Shown here: in pieces, positions 9,661 through 19,656 of the stretch | How the letters are laid out: each line of letters starts with the position of its first letter | Position numbering within the stretch: the stretch's first letter is position 1 | Assembly (NCBI GenBank): GCA_963575745.1 | Contig: CAUYUJ010014607.1 | Span: forward strand, 101,501-132,500 | DNA length: 31,000 nucleotides | Direction: 5' to 3' | From: Prorocentrum cordatum | Taxonomy: Eukaryota; Sar; Dinophyceae; Prorocentrales; Prorocentraceae | Program-made: the position numbers and the translations under genes | The notes under the pieces: model-generated | The model's database searches: none | What the model was told of the DNA's origin: nothing | Seen by the model: only the letters and a program-made list of their open reading frames with translations

Positions 9661-9820
9661 GAGGAGAAGCAAACACAGACAGAATGTATCGTCGATTCCG
9701 AGGAAGGTATGGGAACATAGGGGAAGTGTGGGGGGGGAGACAAAGACCCAGAAAAGATGGGAGGATAGGGGGAGTCCTGGGTTTTGTGTGCATTTCTTTG
9801 TGTCTCCCTGGGCCCCTTGC
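9661..9820 (+). mobile_element. AT-rich short insertion element, diverged copy
   Basis: Third member of the family: AAACACAGACAGAATG, ATCGTCGATTCCGAGG, GGGGGGAGACAAAGACCC, GGGGGAGTCCTGGG and TTGTGTCTCCCTGGG follow the same order as in the other two copies. It is more GC-rich and more diverged, and its target duplication is not clear. Confidence 0.62.
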
Positions 9821-9944
9821 AAGAAGGCCAGCCACAGGGCGGCGGCTGGCCTCTCCCGGGGTGCCCCGACCCCCTCGGGCCGGGCGAGAAGCAGCACGGA
9901 AGGCGTCTGCCGGTGCACGGCCTCTGGCAGGGCTCGTTTCGATT

Positions 9945-10155
9945 GTCGATTCCTCCGATCCGATTCGATGCGCTGTCGACGGCCTGCGATTCCGATTCGG
10001 TTCGGCGTCGGATTCCGATTTGGGCCCCGATTTCCCTGATGAATGCATACCAGCCTGCCGATTTCCGCCGATCTGACTTCTCCCGACTCGGCTGCCGATT
10101 TCCGTCGATCCGATTCATTCCGATCGCCGATCCTATTTATCGATTCGATTCTGGG
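9945..10155 (+). repeat. Degenerate CGATTCCGAT minisatellite
   Basis: Many variants of CGATTCCGAT and CCGATTTCC are spread over about 200 bp with irregular spacing. Confidence 0.65.
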
Positions 10156-10890
10156 CTCTCCTGCCTCTGGGTGCCTTCGCCGGGCACTCGGCGTGATATG
10201 AAGGTCCCCAGGAAGGGGTCCAGAGCTCTGGGGGTCCACGTCATGACAAGAACATGCCGCCTGGGATCTGGCCTTGGTGCTGGCCCACAGGGGGGTCGGG
10301 CCATTTTCTGTGGGATTGAGCACGGGCTCGCATCGGCACGCGGCGTGGGGTTGCGCTCGAATCTGGTCGCGCAGGGTTGGGCCCCCCCGCACAATCGACC
10401 GCACCTTCTACGTGGTGCATCCTACAGCGCGCGTTGGTTTCCCGAGGAGGGGCCTGGCCGACCGGTTGGCGCGTGTTTTCGCCCCAGGACCGGTCCCGAA
10501 CCCCAGCCCGCATCCCAAATCGTCCGGCGTTGGGCAAGCTCGACCTGAAGGTTCGAAAGGCCTTACGCTGGGTGCTGCCGACCCCCCGCTGGCCGCCAAG
10601 CCCCCCCGGGATCCGCCGTGACCCCAGGGTTCAGGCATTCTTGACCTCCTGACCTGGACCTCCCCCCCCCCCACCCCCACCCCAACGGCAGGGAAGGGAG
10701 AAATGATAAAGGGAAGGGGCTTCCTTCCGACTTGACTGCAACGTTCTGTTTCCTTGCTCCTCAATTTCCTTAGGACTGGCGATGACAACGACGACGACAG
10801 CGTCCCCCACACGCCGAAGGGGTCGGCGGCGTTGCGAACATGTCTGAATCAAAATCCTAACCAAGCGACTCATTTTTAATTGACAGTTGT
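10156..10890. other. GC-rich intergenic DNA
   Basis: No gene recognised. It has C runs near 10660-10682 and a weak match to the 170-bp dispersed repeat near 10205-10275. Confidence 0.35.
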
Positions 10891-10900
10891 TCGCGCCTGT

Positions 10901-10930
10901 GGGGGGGGGGTCCGCGGGGGGGGGGGGGGG
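10901..10930 (+). other. Two long G runs (G10 and G15)
   Basis: Runs of 10 and 15 G separated by TCCGC. The sequence could form a G-quadruplex, and such runs are also prone to sequencing error. Confidence 0.8.
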
Positions 10931-11496
10931 CAGTTTTGGCCATGGTCAGGCGTCATCGCGATGCGTCCCGGCAGTGTCAGACCTCGTCGTGGGTGGCGCC
11001 CTGCGGCGTCCGTTTTCGCGGCGCCTTCGGGGTGCCGCTCGGTCTGCCCGGTGCAGAGACTGCAAGAGGCGGCTCGTGAGCTCTTCGCATCTGCGCAAAA
11101 GAATCTTAGGCTTCAGTCATGCGTGCTCCTCTACAGGAGGGGCACTCTAGAGTAGTAACACACAGTCTGGTGACAATTTGCCGTGGTCTGTTTTGACTTG
11201 TTTAGATTATTATTTGACTACTTTGAGTTTTCTTCCAAAATCCGCCTGTAGGTGGACATACCCGACCTTAGGTCCGGTGGCGCGGCGCGTGCGTGGTCGC
11301 CTGATAATTCGCAATTTCTTAGCGCGCTGTGTTGCGCGTTCTGTCTACTGCCGCGGGCAACGATTGATCAAGCTAACAGCAGACCTGGAGGATGTGCATC
11401 GCGTGGAATGGGGTCGCGAGAAGAGGAGGGCGCGCCCGGAGGAGAGCGAGGAACCGGCGGACGAAGCAAGCATCCCAGACCCCTTTTGGGCCATGC
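10931..11496. other. Intergenic DNA containing the TCCGCCTGTAGG motif
   Basis: It holds one uninterrupted copy of the 31-bp motif at 11241-11272 (TCCGCCTGTAGG ... CCCGACCTTAGG). Otherwise no gene is recognised. Confidence 0.4.
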
Positions 11497-11675
11497 AAAA
11501 GATTCACGACGGGAGGTGTTCCGCTATTTTTCGGCTTCCAGGGGGGCCTCACCAGGCCTCGGGACCGTTAAGAAGCGACTCGGGATGGAAAACCGGTCCC
11601 AGGGGTATGGGTCCAGACCGCTGGGGGGTCCGCGCCGTGAAAAAAGCACGGCGCTGGGGGTCTGGGATCGCAGGG
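11497..11675 (+). repeat. Dispersed repeat of about 170 bp, copy 1 of 2
   Basis: It shares CACGACGGGAGGT, TTCGGC/TCGCTATTTT, GGCCTCGGGACCGT, AAACGACTC/AAGCGACTC and the following GGGGTC-rich part with 13791-13957. A weaker match to its second half lies near 10205-10275. Confidence 0.65.
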
Positions 11676-11954
11676 CTCGGCCCGTGCGCACGTCGGCCCC
11701 AGCACCAGGCGGCACGGTCTTGGAGGGCCTGGTGTTGGTTTTGTGTGCGGTGGTGCTGGTGCTGGCGTTGGCATGCCGTCAAGACGCTGAAATAAGGCCC
11801 ACTTGGGCTTCGGAAGGGGCTCGCTGTTCGTTGGGTCCTTCCGTGGCTGTTCCTCTGGTCCTCTTCGTGAGCGACGGCGCTTGTGGGGCCCAAAACTGGG
11901 CTTCGTTTCTGATTTTGCGTTCCTTGTGTCAGCAGCCCGGCTGTAGTAAATCTG

Positions 11955-12096
11955 CGGCGAGCCTGGGAGGGGAAGTGAGCGAGGGAAGGCAGTATCAGAC
12001 TCGACGGCTTCTAAGAAGCTCCGCCGAGGGCTTCTGAGAAGCCCCGCCGCCTTCTGAGAGCGCCTGCTCCCTCTCACCTCCCGCTTGAGCTCGCCG
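11955..12096. mobile_element. MITE-like inverted-repeat element, copy B
   Basis: It has the same terminal design as 3160-3368: CGGCGAGC, GGAGGGGAAGTGAGCGAGGG on the left, and CTCCCTCTCACCTCCC with GCTCGCCG on the right. The interior has the palindromes GCTTCTAAGAAGC and GCTTCTGAGAAGC. At 142 bp it is shorter than copy A. Confidence 0.6.
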
Positions 12097-12308
12097 CCGA
12101 GGAAGGTCGAGACGCTGGAGGAACGTCCAGGAGGGGCTCAGGAGGGGCTCTGATGTTCCGGCCGCTCCCCAGATCTCGGTCGGAGAACCCATTCTTGGCC
12201 GAGGCTCGCCTTGGCCGGAAAAGCCCCTTCGTGCCTTGTGCGCGCTTCTCGTGGCAACACAATGACTGTAGAGGTGTTGACGCTGGTTGGCGGCGCGCAC
12301 AGAGGCAC

Positions 12309-12432
12309 GGGGAGGGGGGCGGCTTCTTAGAAGCACCCTTGCTCCTTGGAAGGCGCGGGCGCCATGTCTGTCGATGCAATGCTGGCGCCTTCGAAGAAGC
12401 AACCTCCTCCTAAGAAGCCTTCCCCCCTCCCC
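12309..12432. mobile_element. Small inverted-repeat element related to the CTTCTNAGAAG family
   Basis: The ends match as inverted repeats: GGGGAGGGGGG then GGCTTCTTAG on the left (12309-12330), and their reverse complement at 12411-12432. The interior is unrelated GC-rich sequence. It lies 210 bp from copy B. Confidence 0.45.
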
Positions 12433-12512
12433 CTACCCCCCCCCGCGCGTTGCTAAGCTGGGGCTGGTGAAGGCGACGATGGTGGCGCGGAGACGCGTGC
12501 CCACGCCGAGGT

Positions 12513-12612
12513 GGCGGCATCATCGGCCTGTTGGAGGTGTGCCTGTCCGACTTCGAGCAGGGCCTCTCGGAGGCCACCGGCGAGGAGGACCGCGCGAGCT
12601 CTCTGCGCGACA
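12513..12612 (+). CDS. Exon fragment of a dinoflagellate coiled-coil protein family
   Basis: In the frame starting at 12513 the DNA encodes GGIIGLLEVCLSDFEQG followed by LSEATGEEDRASSLRDS, an amphipathic acidic segment without stops. From memory this matches a repeated dinoflagellate protein family in which a GG-I-IG-LEV-SDF block is followed by a QDVKYK-type block. An AG precedes it (12509-12510) and could be an acceptor; the exon should end near 12612, where the sequence turns into proline- and pyrimidine-rich DNA. The next expected exon is not adjacent. The function of the family is unknown to me. Confidence 0.5.
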
Positions 12613-13790
12613 GTCAGCGGCTTACTCCCTCCACTGTCTCGCCTCCCTCCCCCCCCCTTCCTCCATGGGCCCTCCTCCCTCCACTCCACGTCATCTTCTG
12701 ATGTATAGATCGCGGTTGTGATCAAATGGCGTGGTTTAGGAGGACGTGCCGCGGGAGATTGTTTGGCACAGTCGGTATCGTGACTACAGCTGGTATGGGG
12801 GATGTCGGAGCGTCCAGGTCGATAACTAGGCAGTTGCTGTCTTGGTGACTGGCCACTGCCCGCTGACGGATGTGATGTTCGGCTTCTTCATGCTGATCGG
12901 GTGCAGCCCTGGGTGACCGCAGCACTACACGACAGCTGCGGTGCGATGACTCTTGGGGGGGAGCCTCCCAGAGGTTTCGTGGCCGTTTGTTAGGGACAGT
13001 TTCTTACCAATAGTTTGCTAGAAATTCGTATTCTTGGATTCCCAGTCCAAATCAGCTCTAGGACTCTTAGGCGCCTCCATACCTCAATAGTCGAACGTTG
13101 TTCCCTCTTCCCTCCTCTTCGGGGGGCAGGCGGCAAACCGATCCTCTTTCAAGGCCTTCCGTTTTCATTGAGGCATTCAAGGAAGGGCCTCGCCTTCGAG
13201 GATCGAAGGAGTTGCTTGTCTCTTCCTCGGCGGAAGGCCAGCGGAAGGCGGCGGAAGTAAAAAGAGGCCGGCTCCGTCGGCAGAAGCCGGCGGTTAATGC
13301 CGGACTCCCAAGAGACGGAAATAGTTGTTGGTTTCATGGTGTTTTTGTTACCTGCAAGCTTCCGACAGGTGGGCACAGTCAACCCGTATAGCAAGGATCT
13401 CCAAGGTTGCCTCTTGCATCTTTCCCCTTCGGCCCATCTTTGGCCGCCTTCGCTGGCCGCGCCCCGCCCGCAAAGTGTCAGCATGGCCCTCCAGAGCCCT
13501 TGCATCCTTATGACGCGTCCGCACTCTACGGGTTGGCTGCAGTCGCCTCCTCGCGGCTCCTCATGGGCAGCCCGTCTGGGTTCCATGGCCCTCCTGGGCC
13601 GCCACCTGCATGGCATGGCTCGGGCCGCCGTCCTCGGCGGCGGGTTTTCTCGGGTTGTTCTTGCCTTCCTCCAGCAGCCAGGAAGTATCGGGGGCAACGA
13701 TAGGGGGGATGCACCGGCCTCGAAATGTTGATACATCGACAATGCGTCGTTGATATCAGTGCGATGTATACGCAGACCACCTCGCGCTGT
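12613..13790. other. Intergenic DNA, nothing recognised
   Basis: Mixed composition with several open frames of 80-140 codons on both strands, none protein-like enough to call. The segment 13087-13265 has GGAAGGC-rich partial symmetry but no clear inverted ends. Confidence 0.35.
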
Positions 13791-13957
13791 GAAAAAACAC
13801 GACGGGAGGTTTTTCGCTATTTTCGCCCCTGGTGGCCCTTTTTTGGCCTCGGGACCGTCAAAAAACGACTCAGGATGAAAAGCCGTACCTGCAGAAGGGG
13901 TCGAGACCTCAGGGGTCGAAGTTGTGAACAAATCACGACGTCGGGGGTATGGGTAGA
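13791..13957 (+). repeat. Dispersed repeat of about 170 bp, copy 2 of 2
   Basis: Partner of 11497-11675, including CACGACGGGAGGTTTTTCGC, TTTGGCCTCGGGACCGTC, AAACGACTCAGGATG and AATCACGACGTCGGGGG. Confidence 0.65.
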
Positions 13958-14261
13958 CGATACATACGACGGCCTGCATCGATGATGTATCGATGATACA
14001 TGAGCAGTGTATCGGCCATTCGAGGGTCGGTGCATCCCCCTATGCCTATCCCCCTATCGTGGCTACTCAACTTAGGCATCCTGCTGCATAAGCATAAACT
14101 TCCGGCGGTCCGCGCGGATCTCTTGAATTTTCGTTGGGCCCCTCCGGCGCCGCCGGTGGCGCGCTCCGCGCCCCAGCAAGGGGGTCTAGCGCCGATCCAA
14201 CAAATCCGCGCGGACTTCCGAAAATTAATGTTCATGCATGTTTTGTTCCTGTAACCTGGTG

Positions 14262-14395
14262 TGTCGGGGGCGGAAAAGAGGGGGGTGATGATTGGGGGGG
14301 GGGATATCATGGCGCGGGCCATGATACTTCCCCAGATTTCATGGCGCCTTTTCTTATTTCATTACGTCCCTGGCCCCCCCGCTGGGCCGCGCACA
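14262..14395 (+). repeat. Dispersed repeat of about 120 bp, copy 1 of 2
   Basis: GGGGGCGGA, GGGGGGTGATGATTGGGGG, ATCATGGCG, GGCCATGATAC, CCAGATTTCATGG and TACGTCC are found in the same order at 15308-15418. Confidence 0.65.
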
Positions 14396-14660
14396 TGCCG
14401 CCGGTCATGATTTGCACCCCCCCGTCTTGGACACCCCCCTCTTTGCCGCTCCCGAGTGCGTACGGGCCTCTTGGACGCCTCTTGGGGCTCTCTCTGGGGA
14501 GCCCCCCCGGAGGGCCTCGGAGGGTTCGCCGTCCTGGGGGCGCGCTGGGTCTGCCGGGCTCTCTCTCTCCCGACGAGGCGCGGCAGACCTGTGCGAGGGC
14601 TTGGCGCCTCGCGAGTCCCCACCGACCCATCTGGCAACGGTTTTTGTTGGCTGGGTAGTC
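14396..14660. other. GC-rich spacer
   Basis: GC-rich DNA with GGAGGGCCTCGGAGGG-type words, like those in the 8160-8240 block. No gene recognised. Confidence 0.35.
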
Positions 14661-14664
14661 GAAG

Positions 14665-14830
14665 GCCAGACTGTCAGATTGGATTGGGCCCCAAGGGCCA
14701 ATCTGGCCTGGCCAAACTGGATGATTTGGGTTATTCGCCAGACTGGATTCGCGTTGGCTCCCTCGCCAGATTGGGCCTGCCAGATTGGCGCCAGATTGGC
14801 TTCGACTACCCAGGTTGGTCAGGTCTGGTC
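14665..14830 (+). repeat. Degenerate CCAGATTGG minisatellite
   Basis: Variants of CCAGATTGG and CCAGACTGG recur about ten times with irregular spacing. Confidence 0.6.
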
Positions 14831-14905
14831 AGGTGGCCGTGCGCCCAGGGGCGCGTCGGCAGGCGCAACGTGCTGCATGAAGGCACACTCCGGGAGGAGG
14901 ATATC

Positions 14906-15066
14906 AGGAGGGAAAAAAACACACACAGACACAATTAATCGTCGATGTCCCAGAAAATATAAGAAAATATGGGCAGTGGGGGGAAGACAAAAACCCTGAA
15001 AATATATGAAAATATGGGGGATCCTTTTATTTGTGTGTATTTATTTGTGTGTCCCATGGCCACGTT
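14906..15066 (+). mobile_element. AT-rich short insertion element, copy with intact 8-bp target duplication
   Basis: A 161-bp AT-rich island in GC-rich DNA, flanked by AGGATATC at 14898-14905 and again at 15067-15074. Its body (AAAAACACACACAGACAC, ATCGTCGAT, AGAAAATATGGG, GGGGGAAGACAAA, TTTGTGTGTATTT) matches two other places in the window. The ends are weakly inverted (ACACACAGACAC against GTGTGTATTT). There is no coding capacity. The 8-bp duplication would fit a non-autonomous DNA transposon, for example hAT-like, but the superfamily is not settled. Confidence 0.78.
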
Positions 15067-15074
15067 AGGATATC

Positions 15075-15307
15075 TATGTAAAGCCGAGCGCTAACTGCAA
15101 GGCAGCAGCAGGACCGAACGAGGGCCCGAAAAAGGCGAACGAGCGAGGGATCCAAGGAGGAGGACAGGCACGCGCGGGACGCAGGACGCGCGAGGGCGCG
15201 AGGCGAGGAGGAGCGAGGGAGGGACAAACGAATAGCAGGGGGAACGAACAAGGAAGCGCGAGAAACATTGCAACACCGCTTGACCGGGTGCAAGAACACA
15301 GTGGGTC
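15075..15307. other. Purine-rich spacer
   Basis: GCGAGGGA- and GGAGGA-rich sequence between the AT-rich element and the 120-bp repeat. No gene recognised. Confidence 0.4.
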
Positions 15308-15418
15308 ATATACTGGGGGCGGACAACGGGGGGTGATGAGTGGGGGGGATGGCATGGCGGTGGCCATGGTACCTCTCCAGATGTCATGGTACCTCTCCTA
15401 CGTCCACGGTCCCCCCCT
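15308..15418 (+). repeat. Dispersed repeat of about 120 bp, copy 2 of 2
   Basis: Partner of 14262-14395: GGGGGCGGAC, GGGGGGTGATGAGTGGGGG, GGCATGGCGGTGGCCATGG, CCAGATGTCATGG and CTACGTCC. It ends where the LINE-like coding stretch begins. Confidence 0.65.
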
Positions 15419-16420
15419 TCTGGGCCCGCCCAGCGTGAGAAATGGCACAATGAGGTGGTGGCCCGACTTCCAGCAGAGGATAGAGCGTGGACTGATACCT
15501 ATTTCGCTGCCATCAGCCAGAGCTACATGCTCAAGTTTGAGAACGCCGAAGCTGCAAAGGAGCGCCGCACCTTCGCCCATCGGAGTGCGACCACATGGAA
15601 TGATCAGCGATCTCAGATGAAGTTCAACATCAAAGCACGGCAGGACCTTCCTTAGGGCGCTCGCGTGCGTCAGCGCGCTCTCTCGAAGTAGTACGGCCCG
15701 ATCAAGAAGAACTTAATGGACAAGAGCCCATGGACGCAAGATATGAGAACGCATGGTACTGGGCTTCGTAGTGAGTTCCGGGTTATTAAGAAGGAGGAGG
15801 TGTATCCCGTTCCGACTGCTGAGATTAATTATCTCAGCCGCCTCGTCGTCGTTCCCAACGCCCCAGAGATCCCGGCCATGGGCAGGGGCGTCAATACCGC
15901 CACGGCAATCACTGCCACCCTCGCCGCCTCGCGCCTCGCACTAGGAGATGAGCTCGTCGCGTGGGCGAGTTTCTCCCGGCGTTGCGGTTCCGATGTTGAA
16001 GGGCGTTGTCGTCGAGCACTTTCCAGTTGCAGTGAACGCCTCATCTGCCCCCCCCCGTTTTCTTCGAGTTTCTCTTGGGAGTCCGCTGGCGAACGCGAGC
16101 GCTCTGAACATGATGCGCGCGCGATCGACCGTGCGAGGCGAAGCAGAGTTTCAACCTGGCCACTCGGTCCTGCGCGCGGCCATCGGCGGGGGGCCACGCC
16201 GACGACATCTCAGATGGCGGCGCCTAGCTTCCCTTGCCCGCAGTGCCGCGCGCGTTCCCTTCAGGAGACGCACGGGCACATCGGTGACGTCGCTTCTCTC
16301 CGCAGCGACCCCCCCATGCCCCGAGCGCCACTCGAGTTTCCCACCGACGCACAGCGGTGGCATCATCGCAATGATTCGCGAGACTCTCGCCAGATTCCCA
16401 TGACAATCAATTCCAACTGA
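15386..16420 (+). pseudogene. Decayed coding stretch upstream of the reverse transcriptase, likely the 5' part of the same LINE
   Basis: Frame 2 is open from 15386 to 15655 (89 codons) with protein-like composition: charged and aromatic residues such as EKWHNEVVARLP and WTDTYFAAISQSY. It continues in the same frame from 15716 to 16420, after two in-frame TAG codons at 15653-15655 and near 15692. The second part resembles normal protein only at its start, up to about 15890, and then becomes Ser/Arg-rich. No known domain is recognised; an endonuclease or ORF1 origin is possible but not shown. Assignment to the LINE rests on position and orientation only. Confidence 0.35.
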
Positions 16421-17601
16421 CGTCGGCCGGTCGTCAGCATTCCCGCATACTTCGCGGCTCCATGGGCGCGCTGCACCAGTGCATTGCACGTGCCCCGCCA
16501 CAATATTCGACGACGAACAAAGTACACGCCATCATGAAGCTACCGAGGCACATGCCCATGTCTGGTCGCGGCCTGTCTATGGCGGCCAGCGATCCCCATT
16601 GCATCGCCAGGGGGCTCTCGTTTTTTACATTCTCGGCGCAGGCCGAACGCATTGATGCGATTCGCTCGGCTTCTATACCAACCGGCCCCTGGGGCGCGCG
16701 ATGGGGGCCCAGCGAGGTCATCTAACTCACCGCACTACGCAGAATGGAAGCGTTGTCTCAGCTGCGAGGAGTGGTAAAAATACACGTGTCTACTCTCGCT
16801 GACATGATTTGCGATTGGCGCCCTTCTTCTGGCATTCGCTGGAAAGCAACAGCAGTTCACGAACCCCGCGACCATATTCCACTTTATCTTCACAGCATCG
16901 CCCTGGCCAGCCCGCTGCGGCCACTGGTTCTACCAGCGGCCGCGTTGCGCGCCGCGCCCCGTCGCGGGCGGCTCGCAGGCCAACGCCTGCATCAAATTGG
17001 ACGGGCCACGCTGAATCCACGCGTGGATCGGCATCCTTTCTACAAGCTACGTTCCCTGAAGGGCCCGGCGCATTGCGCCGCCGACTCGACAAGATAGCAG
17101 CTTTCGCTCCCGGGCCCTGAGAGCCCGGGGGAGGATGGCAGCCGGCGCTTCTGCTGCCACGCGCGCCACGGAGTCGTCGAATGCTCGACTCGTCCTCGCG
17201 GCGCGCAAAGTTGCGCCCGATTTCCGGCGATTTCTGTCAGGGGATTTGGTTTGGTCTGACTTGGCCGGCCTTCATTAGTTGGCGCGCTCCACCGCGCTCG
17301 CCCGCTCGCGTGCTCGGGCGAATCAGATTGGCAACAATGAGATACTCAATGACATTTTCAAGAACCATCAGAAATATAAGCCCGGCGTGCACTCGCTGCC
17401 TGGGCCGACAGAAGTCGCCGACTCTCTCTGCGCAACCGTTGGCCCCGATGGCCAGGGGGCGCCCGACGGCGCCGCGGGCGCCGCGACGCTCGCTTCGAAC
17501 TGGGGGGCGCGCGCGAGGAGGAGGCTGTTCGCGGGGGGGGATGGGGGCATAATCGTTTTTTCTGCGCAAGCTGCTGCCAGGCGCTTGCCAGCGCATCTCT
17601 C
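16421..17601 (+). other. Interior of the LINE remnant without recognisable domain
   Basis: Frame 1 has open pieces at 16462-16725 and 16744-17097, and frame 2 a long one at 17279-17929. Composition is protein-like in parts, but I cannot identify an endonuclease catalytic motif with confidence. SGRGLSMAASD around 16560 loosely recalls an endonuclease strand. Changing frames suggest indels in this part of the element. Confidence 0.3.
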
Positions 17602-18594
17602 TTGGCCCCCTCGGAGATGCGGAGAGTCACGCTCGGCGCTGCCCCTTGCCCAGACGGCGATCTTGTCTCGCGCTATCATCGCTGGGGGGATCGAGCTAGT
17701 CAGATACCGTTCGACGTCTACCAGTGCCTATTGGCAGGAGAGGAGGCACCTGGAGATATCAATACCTGCTACATGGGATTCCTTCCTAGAGGATTGCGTC
17801 CGAGCGGACGCGTGGATATCTCTCGCCCGCCCTCAACTACTCAGCCACGATCGTTTTCTGACTCGTCAAACCAAATCATCTCGCACGCAATCGGTTCGGC
17901 GCTCGCACAGCAGGCGCAGCGCACGGTAAACTGGGCCCAGAAGGGCTTTGTCAAAGGTAGGCAGACGGCTGACGACATCCCCGAGGTCTCGTCGTCGCTT
18001 ACTCTATGGGAAGATGTGGAGAGCCGTCCTGAGTGCGTCGCCACATTGGTTGATTTCAAAACGGCCTTCCCCAGCCTCGCACAGTCATGGATCTTCTGGG
18101 TGCCCGCGGCTATGGGCCCCCCATGTTACATCGTGTGCAGCTTGCGTGCCCTGCGTACGAATTGTCGCACTTCTGTCGCGCGGCACGGCGCTGTCTTCGC
18201 GGGCTTCTTGGCACCCTCTGGGACCGAGCAGGGGCGCCCGATGTCTGCGTCGATGTCCGCGTTGGCCCTGGACCCAGTCGCGCGGCGCACGCACGGCCGG
18301 CATTCTCGCCCGCTGTCGTTCATAAAGTGATTCGCAGACGCTTCGGCTCTTGCATCGAGAGACTTGTTTTGCAAGCTTCCTTGTTTATTCCGTTTCTTTA
18401 TTGCGGCCGCGCTGCGGGCCTTCTGCGTCAAAGTTGCTGAGCATTGTTCACTTCCCTCGCGACGCGGAGTCCACTCTTGCGCGCCGCGGACGCGCCGGCC
18501 TGAACGCGACCGCCTTTGTCTTCTTTCGCGCGGGGAATCAATGATATCACAGACTCTTGGTCGCTACCCATGGAGAAGCATCGGCTCCGAATGA
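17602..18594 (+). pseudogene. Non-LTR retrotransposon reverse transcriptase, broken
   Basis: In frame 1 the RT motifs appear in the right order. Counting from 17602: FLPRG at residues 60-64, QKGFVKGRQTADDI at 113-126 (motif 2), DFKTAF at 151-156 (motif A), and EQGRPMSASM at 209-218 (motif B). A TGA at 18328-18330 interrupts the frame, which goes on at once with FADASALA from 18331. This is motif C, but its second catalytic Asp is Ala. A further TGA lies at 18592. The stops and the lost Asp make it inactive. QKGF and QG-P spacing, with no protease, integrase or LTRs, point to a LINE-type element. The true N-terminal boundary is unknown, since the region before 17740 shows no clear motif. Confidence 0.75.
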
Positions 18595-18612
18595 CATTCT
18601 GTCGAAACGTAA

Positions 18613-19392
18613 GTGCTGGCTTCGCGCGCGCGCACTCTGATCAGCTACAACGCGCTGGCTACGAGTGCGATGACGCACGCGGCCCAGCTCTGCCCCCCGT
18701 CGGATGCTCTTCGACGATGCCAACGCGAATGGCCCCATGCGGTACTTGGCTGGCCTCGGCATGCGCTCCGCCCAGACATCTACCATCACCTGAACGAGTT
18801 CGGCTTCCCTGTTCAAAACGTGGACATCGTTGGGTACGCCGCCGCTGCTCGTTGCCGCATTGCTCGGCGCTCTGGCATTTTGCAGAGGCTCATGGGCGAG
18901 TGTCGTGATATTCCCGATGGCGACGACTGGTTAGTTGCTCGTAAAAGCACGCCGCGATTCGTAAATGACATTTCTTACCAGCTCCACGGGAACCGGCGCA
19001 TAGTAAATTGCGTTCTTCGCGTGCCAGTTCCAGCAAGCTCGCCGACTGACGTATTGCTTACGAGAATGAAGTATTGGATGACAGATTGCACGGTGGACAT
19101 ACATGATTTAACCCTCATGCTTATTCGTATCCAGATGATCTCTGCGCAGATGCCGTGCTTCGTTCTCGCCAGCGTTCCGAAACCGGTCTGCAATGCATGG
19201 GCCATGAATGCTCGATGTCGACAGCCTCTGGAGTCATGCCGATTCGGGCGCCAGGCCAGCCAACGCGATGCCATTCCTCAGTGTTTCTCCTTCCCTCACG
19301 TTGCCAATGTTGCGTCACACCTCTTGCCGTGCACGCCGGTTTCGTACGTTCTCCTTTGGTTGCCCTCGCGAGCGCCTCTTTGTCGCATCTAA
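18613..19392 (+). pseudogene. C-terminal region of the LINE polyprotein (thumb and post-RT part)
   Basis: This is 259 codons without a stop in the same frame as the reverse transcriptase, separated from it only by a TGA at 18592 and a TAA at 18610. It opens with SYNALATSAMTHAAQL, followed by GWPRHALRPDIYHHLNEFGF. Both resemble the post-RT region of dinoflagellate LINE proteins as I remember them. There is no plausible independent start. The unbroken frame from 17602 to 19392 apart from three nonsense codons shows decay mainly by point mutation. The frame ends at a TAA in 19390-19392. Confidence 0.6.
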
Positions 19393-19656
19393 TTCGAGTG
19401 GAGTGCCGCTGAGGAGCTCCGAAGCATGGTCATCAGTGTTGAGTCCGCACACTCAGTGTATCACAGGATGCTTGCAGTTGATTCGCACAGCTGCTTTACC
19501 AACGCTTCATGCATACACTTGCTCGTCAGCTGCTGCGCCGCCGCCATTGTCTAGTCAACGTCATCTCTGCCTGTCAGGTATCCTTTGTGCACTGCCGCTG
19601 CCCAACTGATCGCCCTCTCACCTAGCACAACCTCGGTCGCTCATTGGAGCCATGTT
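19393..19656 (+). other. Probable 3' end of the LINE
   Basis: Non-repetitive sequence after the last stop of the retrotransposon frame. It runs into an ACC/ATC simple repeat at about 19657, a common kind of 3' terminus for LINEs. No poly(A) tail or target duplication was found. Confidence 0.3.

Noticed and set aside
9349-10404. Reverse-strand open frame of 351 codons
   Set aside because: It crosses an AT-rich insertion element and the CGATTCC minisatellite. Arg/Pro/Gly-rich composition in GC-rich DNA explains its length.
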